Positions 41,001 to 64,000 of a stretch of 64,000 bases of DNA are shown in pieces. The notes below the pieces were generated by a model. It saw only the letters and a list, made by a program, of their open reading frames with translations, was not told the origin of the DNA and ran no database searches. Each line of letters begins with the position of its first letter. The stretch's first letter is position 1. The position numbers were made by a program, and so were the translations under genes. Location: assembly GCA_013398175.1 (NCBI GenBank), contig VZRZ01001260.1, positions 124,780-188,779 on the forward strand, read 5' to 3'. This DNA is from Climacteris rufus (taxonomy: Eukaryota > Chordata > Aves > Passeriformes > Climacteridae).

Positions 41001-44000
41001 GTTTTCACTGAACCCAGTGATTTGGCACGGTCAGGAAGATGGGCTAATATTTGCACAGCTAGTATTTTCTGTTTCCTTAGATGTTAAAGGAGAGAAGGAA
41101 TTCAAATGTGATAACCTGTGACAACTTGCAATGATCTATATTAATATATTATTTATTACTGTGATTATCTCACTGGAGAGTGACTGGATCTTTGTTTCAG
41201 ACCTGCCCATCTCTACAGAAACACAGAGATGTGCAACTACTCTCTGTTTCTCCTTTATAGGGACCTTGTCCAGCTCCCTGCATGAAGGACTGGGACCTCT
41301 GTGTGCACAGCAAGTATGGAGTGGACACATAAAGATGGAGACAGAATCATGACTTTTTTATGGCATTTTGACTCTCTGCAGAATGTCTGAATAATTTGGA
41401 ATCTGGTCCATAAAAAATAATATTCCAGATTGTTCAAAATGCATATGCGGTTGGATAATCAGTTCATATGTCCAATTATTTGACTTGTGAGCAGATTGGG
41501 TAAAACTTGGCATATTTTCTCCACCATATGGTTGTATTAACTTGTTTGAAAGAAAAAATGACCCAAAATTCACATAAATAACTGTCCCACAGTTTTTCCT
41601 GTCTGCCTAATTTTGTCTATTTTCCCCACTAGCAACCAGAGATCTAATAAACTATTGAAGGTTAAAGGCTGATGTAAGTCCTTTTTTAGGGCAGTGATTT
41701 CAACAACAGTGTATGAAGAGCTTTTTTTTTAAATGAGGGAAGAAGAGCAAACAGCTAGAAAAACAAAAATGTAAAGTGCTTATGCAAAAATCTGCCATGG
41801 ACATCTGGACCACCCTTGTCCAGCTCAGGAAATGTAACACCAGTCATGCTTCTAAGTGAAGAGAATCAATTGCACTTTCTGTTTGCAGAGGATCAAAGGT
41901 TCCCTGTCAGCTCTGCTTTTGGGCTGGGCAGTGACTCCAGGTCTGGGTGCAGCTCCCTGTCTCCCCTCAGTGCTGCAGCACATCCAGAGCATCACAAGGT
42001 GTTCCAGATGTGCTGGGGCTGTGACCCCTCAGCATCCCTGACCTGGGGCAGCTGTGCACTGGGATGCTGCAGGGCTGGTGCAGAAAAAGGGGGAGGCTGG
42101 CACTGAAAGGCACAGAAGTCGCCTCTCCATGTGAACACTTGACAGCCTGACTGTGTCATTGCTGCTGCAGCACACATGCAGCTCACTGAGACTCTGAGGT
42201 GTAAATCTTGCTTCTGTAAATGCAGAGTATCTCAGCTTCATCCCCGAGATTTTGGGAGATAAGGGTACAGAGCATAGATTTATGAACATCTTATTTTTGG
42301 AATACCTAAACTGTTGATGATGTGATAGACTGTATAGGCTCCAAAGGACTGGTATATCTAAACAGAGACACAGTTTGATTTAAGATTAGATACTTTTGTA
42401 AAAACAAAGCTTTACAAAATGTAAGATGAGGGGAAATTTGCCATATTTATAGTTCAAATACCAAAGAAATCTCTCTCCCCAACACTAATGGGTCTAGACA
42501 TCTGTTTTTCATGCCTAAAATACAAATGCTGTAACAGCAAACCAGTTCACAACTGCAGGAATTGAAGCTGTCTAGAAACAAGAATAAAAATGACTGGTCC
42601 TCCACAGCAAGCAAAAAGCAAGACAAAAAAGCCTCTTGCAATTAGTGGTGGAAAATAAAATTAGGTTTTCAAAATTATTACAGCCATATGTAGGATGGAC
42701 TTCCTCACCACTGAAACCACAGGCAAAGCACCGTTTGGAGCACTTTTCATACATATCCCTAAATAGCTGGGAGCAATTGGGACTTTTTGGGTCCAGGCTA
42801 TCCCATACAACCACATCAGAAAATACCAGGAAAAATTTTCTCCACGTGTTCCCCCTAACCCAATCCTTATTCCCCCAGCAGAAGGTTGTACATCCAGTCA
42901 AAAAGCAGTCCCAATCCATCATCAGCTATCCAAGGTTACATCCATCTTCTCTCAGGTCTTTTCTTTTTATAATGAACTCTGCTCTCTGCTGACTTAACCC
43001 TCACGAGAGCCATTGATTCAGAGTTTCAAATGTAACATGGATAACATGAAAAGAATCATCTATAAAAAAATACATATGGCCAAATTCACTGGCTAACCTG
43101 GATAATGTTCCTTTAAGTCTAAAGCCTCTATTGTGCTAAATACCCAGCTGTTAACAATCTCTTCTAGAGGCTATTGAATGCAGGAAGGACATGTTTTTAG
43201 CAATTAGAAAAATAATAGTACACTTACACATGGCAATATTTAGCAGAGTTTGTTTGGTTAATAGGTCAGCACTTTGGGACAGTTGGTGGTTGTTATGGGG
43301 CAGCAAGGAGGGTTTGTGCAATGAGACGTCCTGGCAAGAGCCCTGAACCCCCAGGTACCCATGGGGCACTCTCAGATGAACGTGTGCTATACAATCCAGA
43401 GCACTCAAAAGACATCCTTCATTCCATAGCTTCCTTCTTTATTTAAAAAAAAAGTATTTACAAAAAAGCTTTGAAAATATTTTGTGATTGGTTTTTACAG
43501 TGTCAGGGAAAAGGCACATACACGAACCAGAAAAATGCACATGGTGGAGTAATATTTTGGGCAGATAAGGATATTACACATGCAAGGCTTGAACCAAAGT
43601 TCATATCCTTAAATACTTTTTGGGTTGAGCAGGAATTTAATAAGTGATTAAGTATTTTCCTCGTGCTTTGCAGGAATATGACATGCAGGGGGCTGGTCTG
43701 AGGCACGAGCAGGTGCATGTTAACACTGCTGCTGGAGCAGACGTGTGTCTGCTGCAGCAATTTATGGTGCCTTCCTCACAGTAGCTGGAGTTTGGCTGGT
43801 GGCCTTTGTAATTTATCTCTGCTGATATCATTATGTGCCTTGAGAACATTTATCTTCCTCAAAGTAAAGAGTAAATGATTGTTTTAACGAGGAGAAAACA
43901 AGCCTTAGTGTAACAGCCCTGGACTAGGGACCACAGAAAGGCTTGGATTTTTAACACGCTGCAATCTGTTTTAACAGCTGCTTATGGTTACTATGGTCAC

Positions 44001-47000
44001 TGAACAAAGATATGGTTATTTCACCTTTCCTTACTGATGGCCCAAGTTCCCTCATTTTCTCTGTCTTTGCAGAATGGCAGAGGCCATGCTCGGAGCTGCT
44101 GGAGTCAGACAGATCCGTGCAGTTTTCTGCACGCAGTGGTGCAACTGGCACACGGAAATCTTACCCTGAAAATTGGATTACATAAAAGGATGTGAAAAAA
44201 GGGGCCACATCCAATCTAAATAATCCATCCATTGACCTTGGTGGTGGTTTCCAGTCTTTTCAGATTCATGGACCCCCATGGAGTCTCTGACAATAGACCT
44301 GCTTTTCTTGGTCATATTTTTTGCAGAACCTTAGAATTAGTTCACAGTCACTGCGAGGTCCAAAACACACATAAAATCACACGTCTAAGGAATTTATAAG
44401 ACACTAGCACCTAAATTCCTACAATGGGAATGGGTGAGCACTAAAAAAACCTTAAGGAGGTTTTATTACTTGCCCAGCAATCGACTAGATATATGATTAT
44501 GTTTCCTTGTTGTTTCTAAGTCACATGCTGCCCTAAAAAACCAGTTTCAGTACAGACTATGTCTGAATCTATAGTAGATTCTCTTCCACTGAAAGACAGA
44601 GCTAGTGGTGATTTTGCAATTCATCAGAATAAAAGCAATTTCTTTCCACATTTGTTATTCTTCTCCCTTCCTGGGTATGGGCAGAAACATAAAAGAACAG
44701 GACCTCCCACTAATCTGAAAAAACTAAATGCTAGAGAGGAGTAAAATGAGATTTTCATAAGGAATCAGGGCTTTGGAGGTGTCAAGTGTTGGAATATGAC
44801 TGTCCCAGCCCTCCTGCCACTAGAAGGGAAAATGGAAATTAATGCTGGACTGCTGGGGTTGTGAAGGGAGCAGCATAACCACAGAATCAGCACCAGTTTT
44901 TTTGAAAACCAGCCCAGTTTTTGCTTTGGAACAAGAACTTGGACTCACATGAATTGTGTGAGGGCCTGGCCTTGGATAATCAGTGGGTGCTCAGCATCTG
45001 GCCGGATCAAGTCCATGGTGAACAAAAAACTTGGCCCAGATTTGAAACACCACTTCTCCTGCCTTCCAACCCCATGGTGTAACCACCAGACCACAAACGT
45101 CTTTCCCACTTTTCGCTGTTAAGAAGGAAGCGTCAGTTTTCAGGCTTGGAGAAATGTGGTGGACTGAGGGCAGGAAGGATCTGTCATTCATAAGAAAACG
45201 TGGGCTAGAATTTCAAGATTTATTTGAATTTTAGATTTCCTTAATGCTGATAGAGTCAGGGGGCAGAAGGAGGTTCCTTGCCCGTGGCTCTCACTGCAGC
45301 GTGCAGCGGGCTCTCTCCTCGAGCTGCCTTTCCATGTGTCTGCAAACACCAATGACACACTTAATTCCTTCACACTTTGCAAAACAGTGGCACCTTGCAC
45401 AAAATAGAAAGCTGGCTCATTTTTGATTCTTCCTTCTTCCCAAGGCCCCAGAAGGGTTCTTGAATTAATGCACACTCCTGATTAGCATGGTGATATAAAT
45501 CACAGCAAGCTGCTTTCATGTGGAGATGTGAAGCCAGGCTCCACAGTGCCCTGCAGTGCACAAATTCCCAGCAACGTGTAGTGCAGTGACACCAAACAAA
45601 GCTGCTGCTGCTGTCATGTGCTGCACAAACTGTTGCAATTATCTCCAAGGATTTGGGAACTTTATCTGTTCCAACCCTTTGCTCTCAGACACTATAAAGT
45701 TAATTATAAAATGTGCCAAGGGGGAGGCAAGGAGAAACCTTGTTAACCTTTTCTTTCTGCGGTTTTCCCCCCTCGTTGCATTTACATTGGCCTTGAGGAG
45801 CTGGGACATTTTGCAGATGGTTTAGGGTCTATAAATTCTTATTTAAATCATCGTGAGCCAAGTATAACAGGTAGCAGCCCAGACTTCTCTAGAAAGGACA
45901 AACTCCAGCTAAGCATGTAAATAATACTCCAGTGCTTTTCAGTGTATAAATACATACACTGAGCCAGGTGCCCTGGAAGGTTTATTCACATATTCCTATT
46001 GTTGCTCTGTAAAATGCACTGGGTATGCATCGCATGACTCTGCAGTAATTTTTTTTAAATGCTATTTCTCAGTGAATAGTGCAAAGTAAGAGGCTAAAGG
46101 AAGGTGATACTTCCCTCACTGCTCATCTGTCAGAAGGTGCTCATCTGAGGTGGCTGGGAAAGACAACCAAAGCTCTGTCTTCATCCACCAAGCCTCAAAT
46201 GGCCGATCCCAAACAGGCTGCTGCCAGTCATGGAAAAGTGAGAGGAAATTACCTGCTCGAGATCAGGTTGGTGTAAGAAATGATGGGGGTGAAGGAGGAC
46301 AATGTTATATTTTCTTTACTAATGGTGAAGAGTGTGGCAATAATACAGCAGGGAAGTGCTGTTCTGTGCTGAGTTGAGGGAAACAGGGTCCTCATTTCTA
46401 CTCACTGCCGCCCGTTTCCAGCTGGGAAATGTCCTGAGACAGGCACTGATGACACTTTTTACTTGTTTGCAAGACATTTTCTCACTGGCCCCAGTGTCCC
46501 TGTGGGGAAGATGCTGCTGTCTTCCTCTAAATGTTTTGAGACTTAATGAATAAAGACTCTGTACACTGTATTTCTGATGAAGAATCCTCTGCACATATTA
46601 ACTGTTTTCACTTAGGAGTGAAAGGAATAGCATTTGCACCTTATATTTATTATTTTTTCTGAGAAATTCAAGAATCTTTTCCGGGTTTGTTTATTTTTAT
46701 ACCTTTTTTAATATGTTTTTTTCAGCCCCCACCTGCCAACTGTGCATCGTGGTCCATCTGTTGGAGAGCCTAAGAGTGTTAAATGTATATAGCTCCCTCC
46801 AGAGTTTCCCAGTGAGATTCAATGAAGTTCCATGAGGGACACCTAGCTCTTTCCTCACAAGCCCCCAGAAGTGGGATATATTATTCAATTCCATCTATTC
46901 TTGGCTGAGACCTGACAAAAGAAGCCATAGATTGGAAGTCATTCACAATCACTGAGAAAGATGTCTGTGCCTTTAAAGTCTATTCTGAAGCAGAATAACA

Positions 47001-49620
47001 TTTTACAGGTTACCATCCATAGCAGCTGAAATCACCTGGATGAAAATGGAGTCTGAATTTCAATGAAGGTCTTCTTTAATATTCTACTTTCACTAATATT
47101 TTGAAGAAGTCTTGTGCCTAAACCTAAAGGCTATCCTACAAAGCTGTTAGGGCACACTAATTCACATTCCCCCATAAAATACACCCCTGCAACTGAAATA
47201 GAGTGCAAGTGGTTCTACAGGGTGTGTATTAGTTGGAAATGCACATACTCAGCACTTTCAGGTCACCCAGTGTATGCCTTGGTATTACCTCTTGGTGACA
47301 GGACTCCAAAAGCAGCATTGCTCTGGCTTATGGATGTGGTTTTTTGGGGACCTGAGTACCTACTGAGAGGATCCCTTTTTGCAGACAAAACAGTATTTTC
47401 AGAGCTGTTGGCTGATCAATCTTTGGTTTTCTGGCCTGCTGCCTTCACGTGTGGTTGCCTATCCTTGCTGTTCTGGCAAGGGGAAGAGAAAATATTTGGC
47501 CTTTGGGAACTGGACAACTCACTGCCCTGTAGAGCTAACAAGAGTGCATGATCCTGAGTTCAAATGTTCTGTACCTGTTTTGCACAGGAATGAATATTAC
47601 ACAAGGTGCCAGGCAAGTGAAGCATAGCTAATGTAAAAACACCTTGGTCTGGTTCCCAGTTACCCTGCAGCTGTGTTAGTATTTACAGCACCGTGAGTGA
47701 ACTGCCCCTGAATCAGAATAGGAACAGCTTTTATTCTCTTTGAATGCATAAATCAGGCCACATAGTTCTGCTGGAATTACAGGCTATTTGCACTCATTTG
47801 TCTCCCTCCACGTGCTTTGCCCAGCAGGTAGCCTGTAATTATTTGATAATAAAAATTATAGGCATTTTTACATTGCTGGTCCTCTGCAGGAGCCGAAGAT
47901 TACCCAGCAATTTTTACACGAGCTGAGAATGTAAGCCTGATGTCCTGGCAGGCTTCCAGGTTGGAAGACTCCATGGCCTGTCTAAATCCTCCTGGTATTT
48001 CTAACAGGCTGTGGCACTCCTCTCATCCTCCCGGGGCGGTGCACGGCCCAACAGCTGCGCTGGGGCAGCTCTGCAGCACAACGGTGCTGAGACTGATTCT
48101 TCCCAAAAAAAAAAGTACTCATAGCTTGGTTACTTTGATAAGGTCCCCTGGGAGCTGCAGGGATGAAAGAGGCCATATGAATGAAATCTATCGCTGTGCC
48201 CTGTGGGTCTGATATGTGATAAAAGCTCGCGATAGTTTACATTCGATTATTAAAATTTTCAGGCACCTGTGTAAAAACTCTGCTTTGGTTTTATTCCTGC
48301 CCTCAAACAAACACTTTTAAAATACTCGCAAATAAATGAAGGTTAGTGTTAGAGATTAGAAGTGTCATATGAGAGGTGTTTAGCCAAAATAAAAGTTTGT
48401 TAGTGGTAGTAGATTATCTGTTCTGTCAGTTTTCTCATTTTAAGTTGGCTATGCCTGAAAAAAGTAAGTGCTGCTTTGTAAAGGAAACTTCTTGGAAAAT
48501 AATTCCTTTCTCTTTATTATCATTATAAAGGACAACTTTTTCTGCCTATGAATTTGATAATTTATGTATTTGTAAACATAATAAACCCGCAGTGGTTTGG
48601 ACATTTACCGAGAATGACTGGTTTGGGGAATTTGAGAAACAAAAAGAGATAAAAACATCAGCTAGAAAAAGGAGTGCCTGCATTACAAATGGACTTTGTT
48701 ATTTTTTATCTTGGCAAGTATCATTAAACTTTAATTCTTTACGCACCCATGACAGATAAGTTTGTCCCACTTCGCATTAAAGATGTTATGCATTATTTTT
48801 GACAAAGTCATTAAGCCCACTGCACTGAGACCTCACCCCAGCATGCTGAAGGTACTGCTTAGCAAATATGAGACTGTGCAATCGGCCTCAACTTCTCCCC
48901 ACTGCAATCAGCAGGAATTGCCGTGAACTTGGAGATGAGCTTCCTTTTTTTCCCCTAAAGTTTTGTTTTATTTGGTGAAACAGCCAGTTTCACCAGGAAA
49001 AGTGAGTGCGTGGGGTCCTGGGGTTCTGCCGGGGGCATATACGTGTTTTGATTACTTTGCCTCATTTGCTAAAACTGAACCTACTTTTTCAGTCTGGAAA
49101 AACGCATTAAAGTTCAACGCTTCGTGCCAGCACCGGCCTGAGTGTTGGCCTGGCAGAGCCGTGGCAGCTCGGCCTCTTCCCTCGCTGCTTCCAAGGCAGC
49201 CGAGCCCTCACACTACGGGACACGTGTTGTTTTATGTTCTCGAAGGGAGAGAACGGGCTGCTTCATCGATGATCAGCGACACAAAGAAAAGTGCTGTTCT
49301 GTCCCAGACACATCGAAGTTCAGGTTTGTGCTTTGCTTCATGCCATGAGTCGATGCTTTATCAATTGTGGCTCTGTGACGCAAGCCTGGTTTGGGGAATG
49401 GAGAGGGAATGGCTGAGCACTGCCTGAGGTGGGCATTCAGAGTCGCCCCCAAAGGGTCATGTATATTTCCCATGCAGAATGTTGAGAGGGTTTTGGGGGG
49501 ATTTACCTCATTCTTTTGTTGAACCTGGCAGACGGGGCTGGACATAATGAAGGGTCTGAGGGAGTCATGGCCACAGTGGGCAGGAGAGCCAGGCTGCGGA
49601 GATGGGGGAGTGATGCCCTC
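38061..49620. other. Intergenic region upstream of APCDD1L
   Basis: About 11.5 kb of mostly AT-rich DNA holding one doubtful old repeat at 44.2 kb. The last 1 kb (about 48.5-49.5 kb) contains a long AT-rich block and then becomes GC-richer toward the minisatellite. A divergent non-coding transcript starting at the APCDD1L CpG island would lie here on the minus strand, as known for the human locus (APCDD1L-DT), but nothing in the sequence proves it. Confidence 0.5.
44240..44372 (+). repeat. Possible decayed interspersed repeat
   Basis: The blocks tttcagattcatggaccccc, gagtctctgaca, gacctgcttttctt, tattttttgcagaacc and ttagttcacag recall a common old repeat built around 'ggacccc ... gtctgtgac ... 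gcagaacc'. I cannot assign the family, and the match is from memory only. Confidence 0.3.
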
Positions 49621-49980
49621 AAGGCTTGGGGATGGCGGATGATCCCCTCATGGCGTGGGAATGGAGGGACAATCCCTGCATGGCGTGAGGATGTGGGGAT
49701 GATCCCCTCACGGTGTGGGGATGTGGGGATGATCCCCTCATGGCGTGGGAATGGAGNCCCTCACGGCGTGGGGATGTGGGGATGATCCCCTCATGGTGTG
49801 GGGATGTGGAGATGATCCCCTCATGGCGTGAGGATGTGGGGATGATCCCCTCATGGTGTGGGGATGTGGGGATGATCCCCTCATGTCATGGGAATGGAGG
49901 GACAATCCCTTCATGGCGTGGGGATGTGGGGATGATCCCCTCATGGTGTGGGGAGGTGGAGATGATCCCCTCATGGTGTC
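49621..49980. repeat. 30-bp minisatellite, about 12 units
   Basis: The segment gatgatcccctca (or the variant gacaatccctgca/gacaatcccttca) recurs at 49638, 49668, 49698, 49728, 49781, 49811, 49841, 49871, 49901, 49931 and 49961. That is an exact 30-bp period apart from a unit shortened at the single N at 49757. The rest of each unit is a tggcgtggggatgtggg-type sequence. Because 30 is divisible by three, all frames without a stop in one unit stay open, creating artificial repeat-protein frames on both strands. The array ends at the edge of the APCDD1L CpG island, about 530 bp upstream of the start codon. Confidence 0.95.
49757..49757. other. Single-N assembly gap within minisatellite
   Basis: At this position a repeat unit jumps from atggag to ccctca, missing about seven bases relative to other units and breaking the 30-bp phase. 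The lone N is therefore a join of unknown length, and the copy number of the array is not reliable. Confidence 0.8.
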
Positions 49981-50137
49981 CCCAGCACAGATCTGGTCCG
50001 GGCCCCACAACGGCCTCCCAGACCTCCCAGCCCCACGGCCGCGGGTGGGGTGAGGCGGGGCCGGTCCCGAGGGAGAAACGCCGGTCCCGGGGCGGGTGCC
50101 GGCCTCGGTCTGTGCTGCTGGGCCGGGGCTGCCCTTT

Positions 50138-50173
50138 TTCTCCTCCTTCTCCTCCTCCTCCTCCTCCTCCCCC
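50138..50173 (+). repeat. CTC/CTT polypyrimidine microsatellite
   Basis: A run of about ten CTC or CTT triplets ends in a C-tract within the promoter CpG island. It is homopurine on the opposite strand, so it could adopt triplex structure. It produces long spurious open frames of Glu or Arg (minus strand) and Ser or Leu (plus strand), which should not be read as genes. Confidence 0.85.
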
Positions 50174-50320
50174 GCGTGTGCGGTGCGCGGCCGCATGTGG
50201 GGCGCAGGCGGCGGAGTCTCCACCTCTTCTGGCAGCGGGAACCTGTGGCTGCCAAGCTCCATTAAAGCCATCAGCAGCCGGGGGGACGCGCTCCGCCGCG
50301 AAGGCGGGGTGGGCTCTGCT

Positions 50321-50341
50321 GTTTTATTTTAAAATATATAC
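50321..50341 (+). promoter_or_regulatory. TATA-like AT-rich element inside the CpG island
   Basis: The bases around gttttattttaaaatatata form the only AT-rich segment in more than 1 kb of CpG island and are followed by a pyrimidine and C run (50342-50356). The distance of about 170 bp to the APCDD1L start codon is compatible with a TATA box giving a transcript with a leader of about 140 bp. This is position-based inference; no transcript evidence is available here. Confidence 0.3.
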
Positions 50342-50419
50342 TTTTTCCCCCCCCACCCGCGCCTTTCTCCCTTCGCAAGGCTCGGGCTGAGCAGGACGCC
50401 CGCGGGCTGAAGCCCGGGT

Positions 50420-50441
50420 NNNNNNNNNNNNNNNNNNNNNN
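50420..50441. other. Assembly gap (22 N) in the promoter/5' UTR
   Basis: Unknown bases lie 70 bp upstream of the APCDD1L start codon in extreme GC sequence. The transcription start site or part of the 5' UTR may be missing. Confidence 0.95.
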
Positions 50442-50510
50442 GCCGCGCCCCGCTGAGCTCCGCGGGCACCGGCGGCGACCGCGCCTCGGGCCGGACACAC
50501 AGCGGGCACC

Positions 50511-64000
<13,490 letters not shown>

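Noticed and set aside
39921..41899. TCF/LEF-like sites (agatcaaag at 39921, atcaaagg at 41892) as Wnt-responsive elements for APCDD1L
   Set aside because: Such 7-8 bp motifs are expected dozens of times by chance in this length, and they are about 9-11 kb from the promoter with no clustering.
1..49600. Exons of STX16, the neighbour expected from human 20q13 synteny
   Set aside because: I looked for SNARE/coiled-coil and Ser/Arg-rich N-terminal signatures in the longer frames and saw none. The neighbour probably lies outside the window.
49713..50390. 225-codon and antisense 177-codon frames with 10-residue repeats
   Set aside because: They are produced by the 30-bp minisatellite and the CTC run, and the N characters interrupt them.

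Overview
This window is vertebrate nuclear DNA and most likely avian. The evidence is a 3'-end CR1 LINE fragment on the minus strand near 1.4-1.6 kb with the CR1 terminal octamer pattern, a second CR1 3' tip at 56.6 kb, a solo LTR resembling avian ERVL-type LTRs near 20.5-20.9 kb, and a very GC-rich, gap-interrupted first-exon region. I cannot name the species. There is no bacterial-style gene content, no CRISPR array, and no tRNA or rRNA gene that I could support.

Layout: positions 1 to about 49.6 kb are intergenic. This stretch is AT-moderate and repeat-poor, and I could not support any protein-coding exon in it. It holds one clear CR1 copy, one probable solo LTR, a GATA/AG/AT compound microsatellite (27.2 kb), a GC-rich patch with an 11-bp minisatellite (37.7-38.0 kb), and several decayed ancient amniote repeats. 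From 49.62 to 49.98 kb there is a regular 30-bp minisatellite of about 12 units, followed directly by a CpG island (about 50.0-51.4 kb).

The one gene I can support is the 5' half of APCDD1L (APCDD1-like, a paralogue of the membrane Wnt inhibitor APCDD1) on the plus strand. Exon 1 (ATG at 50511) encodes the start of a signal peptide. Exon 2 (about 61569-61680) supplies the rest of the signal peptide and the mature N-terminus. Exon 3 (62428-62986) encodes most of the first APCDD domain. Splice phases agree across both junctions (phase 1, then phase 2) and give a continuous 236-residue N-terminal part. The remaining exons (second APCDD domain and C-terminal membrane anchor) must lie beyond 64 kb. 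Introns are about 11.0 kb, 747 bp, and at least 1 kb (running off the window).

The most unusual local structure is around exon 2. It sits between a G-rich repeat tract with an assembly gap on its 5' side and a 42-bp minisatellite that begins at its splice donor on the 3' side. All four N-runs in the window fall in the GC-rich promoter or exon 2 repeats, so the true sequence there is probably longer than shown. I did not find a novel multi-gene system; this is an ordinary vertebrate intergenic-plus-gene-start region.
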